Assembly (NCBI GenBank): GCA_036571765.1 | Contig: BROE01000014.1 | Location: 2,560,453 to 2,624,452, forward strand | Reading direction: 5' to 3' | Length of the DNA: 64,000 nt | Source of the DNA: Plecoglossus altivelis | Lineage: Eukaryota > Chordata > Actinopteri > Osmeriformes > Plecoglossidae | Notes under the pieces: generated by a model | What the model was told of the DNA's origin: nothing | The model's database searches: none | What the model saw: only the letters and a program-made list of their open reading frames with translations | Part shown: positions 24,863 through 36,030 of the stretch, in pieces | Layout: each line of letters begins with the position of its first letter | Position numbering within the stretch: the stretch's first letter is position 1 | Made by a program: the position numbers and the translations under genes

Positions 24863-25579
24863 TGAAGAGTAGAAGAGAGATGCAGAGTAGAAGAGATGCA
24901 GAGAAGAAGAGAGATGCAGAGTAGAAGAGACGCAGAGTACAGGAAGGGCAGATAGAAGATATGAAGAGTAGAAGCAGAGAGGCAGAGTAAAGAGATGCAG
25001 AGTAGAAAATGCCAGAGTAAGAGATGCAGAGTAAAAATGCAGAGTAGAGAGAGATGCAGAGAGAAGAGGATGCAGAGTAAATAGAGATGCAGAGTAGAAG
25101 AGATGAAGAGTAGAAGAGAGATGCAGAGTAGAAGAGATGAAGAGTAGAAGAGAGATGCAGAGTAGAAGAGATGAAGAGTAGAAGAGATGCAGAGTAGAAG
25201 AGATGCAGAGTAGAAGAGAGATGCAGAGTAGAAGAGATGCAGAGTAGAAGAGAGATGCAGAGTAGAAGAGATGAAGAGTAGAAGAGAGATGCAGAGTAGA
25301 AGAGATGAAGAGTAGAAGAGAGATGCAGAGTAGAACAGAGATACAGAGAGAAGAGATGAAGAGTAAAGAGATGCCAGAGAGAAGAGAGATGCAGAGGTAG
25401 CAGAGAGAGAGAAGAGAGATGCAGAGTAGAAGAGATGCAGAGTAGAAGAGAGATACAGAGTAGAAGAGATGCAGAGTAGAAGAGATGCAGAGTAGAAGAG
25501 AGATGCAGAGTAGAAGAGATGCAGAGTAGAAGAGATGCAGAGTAGAAGAGATGCAGAGTAGAAGAGATGCAGAGTACAG
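24863..25579 (+). repeat. 16/18-bp minisatellite, unit 2 of tandem duplication
   Basis: Shorter version of the 22508-23475 array. Its first 220 bp and the segment 25345-25410 carry many single-base losses (GTAAAGAG, GAGAGAAGAG) while the rest is regular, which suggests uneven base accuracy or decay. Confidence 0.95.
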
Positions 25580-26229
25580 ACACAGGGTTGAAGGAGAGAC
25601 ATGAAGTGTGTAATTAGCTAAATGTGTAACTGTCAGAAGACCCTTAAAAACACCTTTAAAAAGTAATATCTGAGGAATACAGTTTTATTACTGTCATAAC
25701 AAGTCAATGGTTGAATTTATTACCAACAATAACAACAGCGACTGAATAAAACCAAACAATGCAGCACAGTCAGAGTGTAAATAGTGGATGTGCTTTTGTC
25801 AGGCGACCACGTCGTCATGGGCAACCTGGGTTACTTATTTGAGGAGCAGAGAGCAGGTCTTCCAATCGCACTTTCTTGTTTTTCATTGTAGAGGGTAGGC
25901 TTTCCTGTGCGCAAACACACACACACACACACCGAAACACACGTGCACACGGCAGAACACAGAGACAAACTGTGAGCACACACACAAGCACAGTCGTCAA
26001 ACCCACTTTCCACCAGCTGGGGATAACTCATAAATCTTTCAGGCTAAGTGTCCCTGAGCTCAGCTTGGTGTGTCTCCGATCATGCTTGGGTGGGTCGCAT
26101 CAAGCCTGGGAAACACAGCTGACCTCAGAACTGTGGGGCTAGAGAGGGGAGGGGAGGGCCGTTTCACTCCCTCTCCACTTACCTGGGTCGTTCAGGCACA
26201 CACTGTACCCGCACAGAGCAGTGAGCACA

Positions 26230-26265
<36 letters not shown>

Positions 26266-26967
26266 CACACACACACACACACACACACACGGGTGAACAG
26301 CACACACAGGAGCGCAGGTGCTCACTCATGCAAGCGCCGCACGCGTGCACACTCTCTCACAGAATAGCACACAGGGGGGGGGGGGGGGGGGGGACTCCGC
26401 ACTACGGAGATACGGCGCTACTTCCAAACCTGTCACCAAGGTCTGACAGTCAAACCATGAACACCTGTCTTCACACTTTACACAACACTGGAGACGCCAT
26501 CCAACACAGCGTCTGTCCTTTTGCCGCCGACATCTTGGCTAAAGAAACATCCTCTGCTCTCAGGTGAGGATAGCATGTGATCTACGATGCTAACGACCGG
26601 ACAAGAGCGGCCTGGGCGATGTGGTGCAACTCTCCCGCCATTTCTTAATGGGGGTTAACGATCCAGAGAGCTTAACGAGGGCTAACGCAGACTAACGAGC
26701 GTGATGACCCTGATGAGGGCTAATGGCTGTTGTGACAGTGCGTTTCTCCCGATTAAGGTCACAGTCCTTGTGACAGGAGGCCCGGGGGAGAGGGTGGAGG
26801 AGGGCCCGAAGCCTGGGGCTTTCCTGAGGCCTCCACCCCCACATCCTCAACCCCTCAGGGAGACACGAGAAGCGGCTCTCGTTGGCCCTTGCTCGGGTCG
26901 TCACGGGGACTCTGGCGTGATCTTATATGGTCGCAGGAAAACGGGACTGGAAGGAACAGTCTTAGTG
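25580..26967 (+). repeat. Tandem duplication unit 2, single-copy part
   Basis: Second copy of 23476-24862. Identity ends sharply after AGGAACAGTCTTAGT at 26967, where sequence becomes unique. In copy 1 the same position (24862) joins directly to the minisatellite. Confidence 0.95.
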
Positions 26968-27230
26968 CCATCAGAGTTCCTGAAATACCCTCCTCGCCTT
27001 GGTCTTACTGTTCACAGTGTCATCCAGGAGGGGTAATTATTATGAAATATATTTCAACTTCGGCATGGTGTGGGGGAGGGGGGGAGGAGGGGGAGTCTCT
27101 AGTGAGGTGCTTTATTTTTTATAAAGATGTACTTTGAGTTTTCTGCACAATAGAAACAGACTCCGAAAGCAATAGGATCTCTTCAGGGAGGCCAGGAACA
27201 TAACAAGATCAATTATGTGAGAGACACCGA
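26968..27230. other. Single-copy spacer
   Basis: Mixed sequence with a G-rich patch near 27072-27092. No gene seen. Confidence 0.5.
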
Positions 27231-27480
27231 CAGTGCGTGCGGTGTGTGTATGTGAGTGTGTGTGTGTGTGAGTGTGTGCGTGTGGGGTGTGTATGTGAGT
27301 GTGTGTGTGTGTGTGTGTGTGAGGGGTTGTATGTGTGTCGATTCATGCATATATGCATGCGTATTTGCATGTACATTGCTCTGCATGGGTGTGAGTGCGT
27401 GTGTGTGCGTACGCGCACGTTCATGCATACATGCATGTGGTTTTGTAGGTGTGTGCATTACTCAGAGTTTGTGAGTGTGT
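27231..27480. repeat. GT-rich microsatellite
   Basis: GT/GTGAGTGT tract followed by GCATGCGTATTTGCATG-like alternating purine/pyrimidine sequence. Confidence 0.8.
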
Positions 27481-27574
27481 GTGGCTGTACTGTCGCTGCA
27501 GTTGGTTCAGTACAGACGCTGGTCAGATCACAAGTCAGTGAAAGAGCAGTTAGTGAGAGACAGTAAGTGAGAGA

Positions 27575-27965
27575 GTAGTAGCCTACAGTACAGTATACAG
27601 TACAGACTACAGGGAAGTCTACAGGACAGTCTACAGTAGAGACTACAGTACAGTCTACAGTACAGTTTACAGGATAGTCTACAGGATGTCTACAGTCCGG
27701 TCTACAGTACAGCATGTGAATGGGACAGTAGACTGAGTGTGTCCAGTCTATAGTACAGAATGGGAATGGGACAGTAGTCTGAGTGTGTCCAGTCTACAGA
27801 ACAGAATGTGAATGGGACAGTAGACTGACTGTGTCCAGTCTACAGTACAGAATGTGAATGGGACAGTAGACTGACTGTGTCCAGTCTACAGTACAGAATG
27901 TGAATGGGACAGTAGACTGAGTGTGTCCAGTCTACTGTGCAGAATGTGAATGGGGCAGTAGACTG
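27575..27965. repeat. CTACAGTACAG repeats and 46-bp minisatellite
   Basis: Short CTACAGTACAG-type units (27575-27715) lead into 46-bp units starting GAATGTGAATGGGACAGTAG and containing GTGTCCAGTCTACAGTACA, with starts at 27804, 27850 and 27896. Confidence 0.9.
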
Positions 27966-28385
27966 GTATTTGTAAACAAAAGGATCCAGTCTCCTTCGAT
28001 CTCTGCTCATCACCTCCAGCTCTGGGATAGACTCTTATGTCTGCCAAGTGATCGTTCACTTTTGGAAAGGCGGTTGCTGAATAAAACATTAGTCATTTCA
28101 TGAAGTGCACAGTATCAATTCCCATTGTAGGAGACGCGTTGAAACTTGTTCACCTTTAGATAAAAAGGATAGGCACATATTATCATATTCTCGTTGAGGT
28201 GTCTTGTAATGTAGCCTAGAGATAAGCCAGCAAAGTGGTCTCGTGGACCAGATGATTGAAGATGCTATCTCTGCAGTTCAATCTCGCCACTCGCTGCTGT
28301 TGTGTTTGACGAATAACCAGCCTGACACGCAATTTCTCAGATCTCATTTGGATTGCCTGAAGCCAGAGAGGGTCTGACACCATTA
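27966..28385. other. Single-copy sequence, no gene recognised
   Basis: Mixed composition. A loosely tRNA-like stretch at 28228-28290 was considered and rejected. Confidence 0.5.
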
Positions 28386-28389
28386 CTGC

Positions 28390-28660
28390 CCTAAACGCAC
28401 ACACACGCGCACGCACACACCCGCACACACACACACGCGCACACGCACACATGCACACGCGTGCACATGCACACATACACACGCACACACCTGCACGCAC
28501 GCACCCGCACACGTGCGCACACGCGCACATACACCCGCACATGTGCGCACAGGCACACGCACTCACACGCATGTGCACATTAACGCGGACGCTTACGCAC
28601 AGGCAGATACTCGCACATACAGGCGCACACACACGCGTATGAACACGAGCACGCACTATC
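28390..28660. repeat. CA/CG alternating purine-pyrimidine tract
   Basis: ACACGCGCACGCACAC-type sequence for about 270 bp, nearly all alternating purine and pyrimidine with many CpG steps. Known chemistry makes such tracts prone to left-handed DNA. Confidence 0.9.
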
Positions 28661-28985
28661 CTAAACACACGTGTGCATTCAGTCACGTGAGAGTGCACAC
28701 GAGCAGACCTGCACATCACTCACACATACATGTTTTGTAAACACAAACGGATAGCGCATAATATGACTCCATTAGCAGAAGTCAGAGAATGAACGTACCT
28801 GGCGGAAGATTGGTCTGTTCAGAGAGAAGAGCTCTCAGAAGATAAATACCACCAATCACCAGCGGAAAGGGACGTTCGTTTTTCACTACTGGACATCCTG
28901 TCTGCACAACCACCTGCTCTGGCTCCACCAAAGCCTTTTCCCTGCTGTAGAAGCTCTTTCAGAGCAGTTCATCTGGATGCCTGAA
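28661..28985. other. Single-copy spacer
   Basis: Mixed sequence; nothing recognised. Confidence 0.5.
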
Positions 28986-28988
28986 GGG

Positions 28989-29580
28989 GGTGTGTGTGTA
29001 TGAGGGTGTGTATGAGGGTGTGTGTAGGAGGGTGTGTGTATGAGGGAGTGTGTAGGAGGGTGTGTATGAGGGTGTGTGTATGAGGGTGTGTATGAGGGTG
29101 TGTGTAGGAGGGTGTGTGTAGGATGTGTGTAGGAGGGTGTGTATGAGGGTGTGTATGAGGGTGTGTATGAGGGTGTGTGTAGGAGGGTGTGTGTAGGATG
29201 TGTGTAGGAGGGTGTGTATGAGGGTGTGTGTAGGAGGGTGTGTGTAGGAAGGTGTGTGTAGGAGGGTGTGTGTATGAGGGTGTGTGTGTATAGGCGGGTG
29301 TGTGTAGGATGTGTGAATGATGGTGTGTGTAGGAGGGTGTGTGTAGGAGGTGTTTAGGAGGTGTGTGTAGGAGGTGTGTATAGTGAGGGTTGTGTGAGGG
29401 TGTGTATGAGGGTGTGTGTAGTAGGGTGTGTGTAGGAGGTTGTGTGTATGAGGGTGTGTGTAGGAGTGTGTGTGTATGAGGGTGTGTGTAGGAGAGTGTG
29501 TATGAGGGTGTGTGTAGGAGGGTGTGTGCAGGAGGGTGTGTGTAGGAGGGTGTGTGTTTATTGAGGGTGTGGATGAGGAG
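28989..29580. repeat. GTGTGTAGGAGG / GTGTGTATGAGG repeat
   Basis: Degenerate tandem 10-12-bp units of GTGTGTAGGAGG and GTGTGTATGAGG. It decays into a more divergent stretch (29580-29800) with scattered GAGGGTGTG. Confidence 0.9.
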
Positions 29581-29850
29581 TTGTGTGTATGAGGGGTGTG
29601 TGTGAGGTCGCCTCGTACTCGAGGGTGTGTTTAGGAGAGTCGTGTATGAGGGGATTGTTGCTAGGAGCCCGGTGTAGTGTGTGCAGTGAGGGTGTAGTCA
29701 GATGGGGAGATGACTGTGTAAGGGCGGACTATACACCCACGCAACGCCGTCCAGACATCTGCTGTCATGAGGGTGTCGTGTAGTCCACGAGCGGTGTGCC
29801 TGTAGGATGTGTGTAGGAGGGTGTGTATGAGGGTGTGAGAGTGTGTGTGT

Positions 29851-30455
29851 GGGGGGGGGGGGGGTGTTAGGAGGAGGTGTGTTAGGAGGAGGGGTGTGTT
29901 AGGAGGGGGTGTGTTAGGAGGAGGGGTGTGTTAGGAGGGGGTGTGTTAGGAGGAGGGGTGTGTTAGGAGGGGGTGTGTTAGGAGGAGGGGTGTGTTAGGA
30001 GGGGGTGTGTTAGGAGGAGGGGTGTGTTAGGAGGGGGTGTGTTAGGAGGAGGGGTGTGTTAGGAGGGGGTGTGTTAGGAGGAGGGGTGTGTTAGGAGGGG
30101 GTGTGTTAGGAGGAGGGGTGTGTTAGGAGGGGGTGTGTTAGGAGGAGGGGTGTGTTAGGAGGGGGTGTGTTAGGAGGAGGGGTGTGTTAGGAGGGGGTGT
30201 GTTAGGAGGAGGGGTGTGTTAGGAGGGGGTGTGTTAGGAGGAGGGGTGTGTTAGGAGGGGGTGTGTTAGGAGGAGGGGTGTGTTAGGAGGGGGTGTGTTA
30301 GGAGGAGGGGTGTGTTAGGAGGGGGTGTGTTAGGAGGAGGGGTGTGTTAGGAGGGGGTGTGTTAGGAGGAGGGGTGTGTTAGGAGGGGGTGTGTTAGGAG
30401 GAGGGGTGTGTTAGGAGGGGGTGTGTTAGGAGGAGGGGTGTGTTAGGAGGGGGAT
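29851..30455. repeat. 32-bp minisatellite, G-rich, near-perfect
   Basis: After a G-run (about 29851-29863) the sequence is an almost invariant alternation of AGGAGGAGGGGTGTGTT (17 bp) and AGGAGGGGGTGTGTT (15 bp), a 32-bp dimer repeated about 17 times. Neither subunit is ever doubled once the pattern is established. Runs of two to five G separated by short spacers make G-quadruplex formation plausible. Confidence 0.97.
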
Positions 30456-30477
30456 ATGAATAGTGAGAACCCGGCTC

Positions 30478-30735
30478 CCTCGTCAGGCCCCCCCTCCCCA
30501 CGCACCCCTCCATCGTCAGCCCCCTCCCCCCAGCACCCTCCTCTCAGGCCCCTCCCCCAGCACCCCTCCTCTCAGCCCCCCTCCCCCAGCACCCCTCCCC
30601 TTCGCTCCCTTCCCCATGTTGATCACATATCAACATGGCAGATGCTCATTGCTCAGTCTCCATCCACACATCGCCTCAGCACAGCCACAAATACAACATG
30701 ACAACCAGCCTGGGCTACAGGCACGAACAACAACA
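30478..30735. other. C-rich repeats and short single-copy spacer
   Basis: CCCCTCCCCCAGCACCC units (30478-30612), then mixed sequence. Confidence 0.7.
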
Positions 30736-30737
30736 CT

Positions 30738-30970
30738 ATGTGTGTGTTCTGTGTGTGTCTGTGTGTGTGTTCTGTGTGTGTCTGTGTGTGTTTGTGCATC
30801 TGTGTTTGTCTGTGTGTGTTTGTGCATCTGTGTTTGTCTCTGTGTGTTTGTGTGTCTGTGTGTATGTGTTCTGTGTGTCTGTGTGTGTTTGTGCATCTGT
30901 GTTTGTGTGTCTGTGTTTGTGTGTCTGTGTCTGTGTGTGTCTCTGCGTGTGTCTGTGTGTGTGTGTTCGT
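30738..30970. repeat. GT-rich repeat with GTGCATCTGTGTTTGTC
   Basis: GTGTGTCTGTGTGTGTTCTG and GTTTGTGCATCTGTGTTTGT motifs in tandem. Confidence 0.9.
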
Positions 30971-31004
30971 AAACAATTCTAGATCCAATAAGCAATGTAG
31001 GTCT

Positions 31005-31039
31005 GTTTGTGTATCCAACCTCCTGTTGGATACACAAAC
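31005..31039. repeat. Perfect 15-bp inverted repeat (hairpin)
   Basis: Left arm GTTTGTGTATCCAAC (31005-31019), 5-base spacer CTCCT, right arm GTTGGATACACAAAC (31025-31039) is the exact reverse complement. It sits between two GT-rich tracts and does not look like part of either. Confidence 0.95.
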
Positions 31040-31289
31040 TTGTGGTGTGTATGTGTACTTCTGTGGTTGTAAGTGCATGTGTGTTTGTATGTTTGTGTAT
31101 ACGTGTGCATGGATTTACGCGCGCGCGTGTGTGTATGTCTGTGAGCTACAATGTTCTCACAGTTCTTCTCATCACCTTCCCAGAACCAGAACATCCCATC
31201 ACCTGTGTCAGATCAGCCAGGCGTTTGAGAAAGGCTTGTGATTGGGCCGCTAATGCCTGGCTGGGTGGGGCCTTGAGCCGACATCATGA

Positions 31290-31530
31290 CAGGAAGGGGA
31301 GGGGACGGGAAGGAGGCAGGAAGAAGAGGAATAGAAGGAGCGAGAAGAGCGAGAGGCAGAGGGAAGAGTAAGAGAGAGCGAGAGAGAAAGAGTGGGAGAG
31401 AGAGATAGAAAGCGAGATAAAGAGAGAGAAAGGGGGAAGAGAAACAAAGGGAGAGAGGATAATTGAAGAGAGGAGAAGGAGGAGAGAGAGAGAGAATAAA
31501 AGAGAAGAGAAGACAAGAGAAGAGAGAAAT
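31290..31530. repeat. Purine-rich GA tract
   Basis: AGAGAGAGCGAGAGAGAAAG-type sequence, followed by a (TCC)n/(TCCTCC) run at about 31635-31680. Confidence 0.85.
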
Positions 31531-31859
31531 AGCAGAAGAACCGAGACAAAGTCTCAGGTTGTCTGCTTCCATTATCTTCTGGTCTTTGGGACGAGAAGCT
31601 TCTCTCCAGAATCTCCCTCCTCTGGGATCCCCTCTCCCTCCTCGTCCTCCTCCTCCTCCTCCTCCTCCTCTTCTTCCCTGCAGGTCAATACATCTGCTAC
31701 TCCTCCCCCTGCACTATCCTTTACCCCACCGCGAAACGTAAACAACAACATTCAAACAAACAACATGAACATTTTAATGCTTTTTCCTGCCTGCATTTTC
31801 CACAATGGGCAAGCGCTGCACTGTGAGAGAACACAGGGAGAAACATGTGCATTTCTTTG

Positions 31860-31985
31860 CCTGTGCGTGTATTTGTGTCTTTGAATTTGTGTGTCGGTGT
31901 GTGTGTGTGTTTGTGTGCCGCCTGTGTCAGTTTGTGCGTGTGAGTGTGTGTGTGTGTGAGTGCGTGTGTGTGTGTGTATGTATGA
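31860..31985. repeat. GT-rich microsatellite
   Basis: GTGTGTGTTTGTGTG-rich sequence. Confidence 0.8.
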
Positions 31986-31989
31986 GTGC

Positions 31990-32820
31990 GCATACGTGCA
32001 GTTTGGAAAGGTCAGTCCCTCAAAACGTTCTGTCTTCATAAACATCACAGCTAAAAGCATTGATTGTTTTCTGGCTATTGTCCCTCGTCAAACAAAACAA
32101 AGAAGACACGCCGTGACAAAACAGGAGGCTGGATCCTGCGGGTTGGCCGTGATTATCGCTGGCTGGCGCTGCTTAATTGACATCAGTTTGAAAGCTTTCG
32201 CTTTCTGGAAAGCCGGGGCTATTTACTCGCCTTTTGAAATATCTATTTTCTTCTAATTCTCCCTCTTCATCATGTAATTACACCTCCTGTTCCAGCGCTG
32301 TGACAGCGGTCTGTGGGGAGGTCTGGAACATTCCGTGCCTTGATTGCCAACCGTCTCTCTCAGGGCCTCAGGTTGTATCAGGTTGCAGCGACGAACAAAG
32401 TTCCAGGTTACTGTTAGGGCCACGGTGTCACAGGCCCCGGGCCCCTGCCCCTGTCTGGACACCACCCAGCTCAGCAATCCAATATGGCCGTCCCCCACAC
32501 AAAGACCCCTTCCCACAGCTCCACCGTCCGGCCTACAATTCCCAGAATGCCTCACTAGGGTCCCATGTGTCTCCCGCTGCAGGAAACGCGAGATCCGTCA
32601 GGCGTGAACAGAGAGCAAATCGATGCCCTCAGAAGAACCAGGAAGCACTCGCGAGCGTCTGTCTGGTTCTGATCAAACTCCTCGTTTTTATCGACTTCCT
32701 CCTTAAGCAGCGGTCCCATGAGAAGCTGGAGCTGGACCGTTCCTTTACAGGGTTCTGTTTATCTAAGAGGGGCGGAGGGGCGAGGAGGGGGGGAGAGGGG
32801 GGGCAGAGGAGGTTTGTATC
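31990..32820. other. Single-copy island, possible non-coding regulatory DNA
   Basis: Free of simple repeats until the G-rich 32767-32810. It contains several AT-rich homeodomain-like cores (CTTAATTGACATCAG about 32171, CATGTAATTACACC about 32270) in balanced sequence. No coding frame is convincing. A regulatory role is inference. Confidence 0.3.
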
Positions 32821-32824
32821 GAGT

Positions 32825-33345
32825 AAATAACTCATGCATGCACTGGGCACACACTCACCCGCAGACACACACACACAGGCAAACGCACACCCTCGACCGC
32901 ACACAGCCACGCGCACGTGGACCCTCGCACACACACATTGCGCGCGCGTGCAATGGCAGCCGCGCGGAGACAATACACAACGGCAAGGGCAGATGAGCCT
33001 GGACAATATGAAACAGCTGCTTGGCGTTGTGGAGAGGAGACAGGGGGGGGGGCAGTGAGGCTACGCAGCATTCATAAATCCTTCACCATGACAGGGCCGC
33101 CATCTGATCGCTATCACCTGTTGTTGGGATGTTTGTTCACATGACACCCTTTGGGGTGATTTGAGCGGTTCCTTTGGACAGGAAGTAGCAGACGTCTCTA
33201 TGGGAGGACAGGTTGCTAATGGAGACCGCTGCTCTGGTGATGCTTGCGGGTGGGCAAGTCACGCACAGACACACAAACACACACATAGACAAAAACACAC
33301 ACACACAGCTATGCACGCATGCGCACACACTCACTCACTTAGATA
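32825..33345. other. CA tracts around a short single-copy segment
   Basis: CA/CG-rich 32825-32950, single-copy 32950-33265, then CA-rich 33266-33335. No gene seen. Confidence 0.6.
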
Positions 33346-33654
33346 TCAAACAGAGTGAGTTCAAGTACCTGAGCTTCGCTCTATTCCAGAACAGCTTGTT
33401 CTATTAACCTGTGCAAAAGTCCACGGGAGGCAGAGGACTCAGGTGAGAGAAACTCAATAGCCCAGAGGAGACACACACCTCGCCACAAAGGGCGCCATTG
33501 ATCCGCATGCAGTGCGTGCTGGGTACAAGCGAAGTTCTGCTCTCGGAGTGACGGTCTGAGTGTCACGCAGTAATGATGACCACTTCCTGCAGCAGGGGAG
33601 GGGAGGAGCTGCAAAAGGTGCAGCTGGGCGTGACCTGAGATTTCCCCAGACCTG

Positions 33655-33890
33655 AGGAGAGGTGGAGGAGAGGAGGGAGGGAGGAGAGGAGAGATGGAGG
33701 AGAGGAGAGATGTAGGAGAAGAGAGATGGAGGAGAGGAGGGACGAAGGAGAAGAGAGATGGAGGAGAGGAGAGATGGAGGAGAGGAGAGATGGAGGAGAA
33801 GAGAGATGGAGGAGAGGAGAGATGGAGAAGAGGAGTGATGGAGGAGAGGAAAGATGAAGGAGAAGAGAGATGGAGGAGAGGAGTGATGGA
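33655..33890. repeat. GATGGAGGAGAGGAGA minisatellite
   Basis: Tandem units of about 15-16 bp, GAGATGGAGGAGAGGA with GAAGGAGAA variants. It resembles the core of the 306-1510 tract 32 kb away. Confidence 0.9.
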
Positions 33891-33954
33891 CAGAAACAAA
33901 AGCATCTGTGCTGGAGACAAGATGCAGACAATAGCTGTCAGACTTGTACTGTCA

Positions 33955-35060
33955 CTCTCACGCACCGCACACACACACACACACACACATTGTTACACAA
34001 CCCACAGACGCACACACGCCATCACACATGCTATTACACGTTACACACACACGTACACACCAGCCTAAATCCTCAAAAACAATCCCGCTCGTATTCATTC
34101 TGACTCTCTCCAACTGCGCTGCATTCTGTCAGCCTCCCCCTCTGTTCCCCGCCCCCCCCCCCCCCCCCCGTCCTTCACACACACACACACAAGCAGACCA
34201 GTCTCGCTTCTGATTAGTTGGAAGAGAGAGGAGGGCGCCCCGTCCTAAACGCTCCGGGAACACAGGTTCGGACTGCGGAAACACGTTGGTTAAACTCGCT
34301 CAGTATTTCAAGCAGCAGAAGGCTGGCCTGCCATTCCCTGACATTCCATTAAAGAAGCGAGCGCTACATCTAGGAGGACCGGAGTTAGCTGGAGGTGTGA
34401 GAGAGAAGGGAGAGGAGGGAGGAGGGAGGGAAGAGGGAGGGAGGGGAGGGAAGAGGGAGGGAGGACGGAGGGAGGAGGGAGGATGGGAAAGGGGCGGAGG
34501 AGCAGGACGCATTGTGGGGAACGCTGGCGTCACACTGCCATCTAGCGTCTGTTTGAGAACCAGCTGGAACGTTCCGTAGCCGGGCTCCGCGGGAACGGCC
34601 ACTTCCTGTCAGGGCATGCTAAGCTCTGGCGGGCGTGGTGAAGCCTTGTTCACAGCTGTCCTCCCACCACCGGTAATCAGCCGGTCCCACTGACACGCCA
34701 CCCCACCCTGCCAGAGGCTGGGCCTCTTTCACCCTGCGGACGTCCTGCCAGGGAGACGAGGGTGTGGAAGACCGACAGGTCTGTCATCGTCAGGGTGAGG
34801 TTTTAATATTTGGGGAGGGGCTGGGGAGGTGGAGGGGAGGTGGGGGGGTGGAGGGGAGGTGGGGATATGGAGGGGCGGTGGGAGGGAGGTGGGAGAGAGG
34901 TGGAGGGGAGGTGGGGAGGGGGGGGGGGAGGGGAGGGGAGGTGGGGGGGACTGAAAGGGAAGTGGAAGGGTTTTGATGATGCTGGAGGGGTGGCAGGGGG
35001 GCTAGGGCAGGGGGGCTGAGGGGGGCTAGGGCAGGGGGGCTAGGGCAGGGGGGCTGAAGG
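33955..35060. other. Short repeats in mixed sequence
   Basis: CA-rich 33967-34065, C-run about 34149-34169, single-copy 34205-34390, GGGA tract 34395-34500, single-copy 34501-34800, G-rich GGGGAGGTGG 34810-34975, and GGGGGGCTAGGGCAG repeats 34985-35060. No gene seen. Confidence 0.6.
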
Positions 35061-35623
35061 GGCTGGAGAGGATGAGGTGATTAAGGATTGATTGTCCTGA
35101 CGTTGTTGTGATGTTCTGAAGATGCAGTCAACATGAAGGTCATGGTGATGATTTGTCTCATTCTGTCTCTTTTGCTCTCTGTGTATTTTCCTGCTCTTCT
35201 ATTTCAATCACCTTTTCATTTTGTTTTCCCTCTCTTTCTCTCTCTCTCCCTTCCTCCCTCTGTCTTTTTCTGTCCCTCGCTCCGTCTCTAACGCTCTTGT
35301 GTCTCTCCCTGTCTCTCCCTGTCTCTCCCTGTCTCTCCCTGTCTCTCTTTTCCTCTGGCACACTAGAGAAGTGACAGGGATTTCCTGAGCGTTTCACTCA
35401 GCGTCTTCATGCAGACCAGCATGCTGCAAGGCGCTCAACACATCCCAAATATTCGCCAACAATTTGGCAACGCTCTGGTCACTCTCCCAGGGCTTGCTTG
35501 GAACACGGTGGGGTTTTCATGTTAATGCGCTACCAAACCTCCCGCCTGACGTTGGCTATCAGGAAACAAAATGCTGTGTGTTTTGGTGCCGTGAGAGAGA
35601 CAGGGAAAAAGGGAGAGGAGGAG

Positions 35624-35699
<76 letters not shown>

Positions 35700-35960
35700 T
35701 GAAACAGAGAAATGATGGAGGCCACGATGACTGCAAACAGGATAGAGGCGTTGATCATCAACCCTCTGTGTGATTCTGTCTCTCTCAGAGCGTCAGGCTC
35801 TTCCAGCTCCCCCGGGGGCCAAATCCCTCATTACCAGAGGCCCTTACCTGCCCATCACGACATGCTCTCTCCAGATGCCGCCCTCGTTTAGTCCGGATCA
35901 TCAAAGTGTGACTGACAGACGTTAGAAACCATTCGACTCCGGCGGAGGGGGGCAGGAGGG
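35061..35960. other. Mixed sequence with CT and GA microsatellites
   Basis: CT-rich 35225-35352 includes four GTCTCTCCCT units. (GA)n occupies about 35631-35695. The flanks are single-copy and show no gene. Confidence 0.6.
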
Positions 35961-35967
35961 AGGTAGC

Positions 35968-36030
35968 TCTCCCCGCTCACGGGATTCGAACCGTGAAATG
36001 AAACAGACAGTCTAACCGAGCGGGAGAAGC
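35968..36030 (-). tRNA. tRNA-like fragment (T arm plus long outer stem)
   Basis: On the minus strand, CACGGTTCGAATCCCGTG forms a perfect 5-bp T stem with a canonical TTCGAAT loop, so a strong B-box-like sequence is present. It is enclosed by TCTCCCGCT/AGCGGG(G)AGA, a 9-bp stem with one bulged base. Only about 23 nt separate the 5' stem strand and the T arm, too few for normal D and anticodon arms, and no anticodon can be assigned. Most likely a deleted tRNA pseudogene or tRNA-derived SINE fragment; a mascRNA-like small RNA is a remote alternative. Confidence 0.3.

Noticed and set aside
22410..25602. Frames of 268-361 codons rich in Leu/Ser/Cys, resembling membrane proteins
   Set aside because: Arise wholly from the 16/18-bp minisatellite; hydrophobicity is a repeat artefact.
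28228..28290. tRNA-like stretch with AGTGG/CCACT ends
   Set aside because: The T stem does not pair and no clear A box or anticodon arm is present.
29851..30455. Regular direct repeats resembling a CRISPR array
   Set aside because: No unique spacers; it is a simple tandem minisatellite in a eukaryotic setting.
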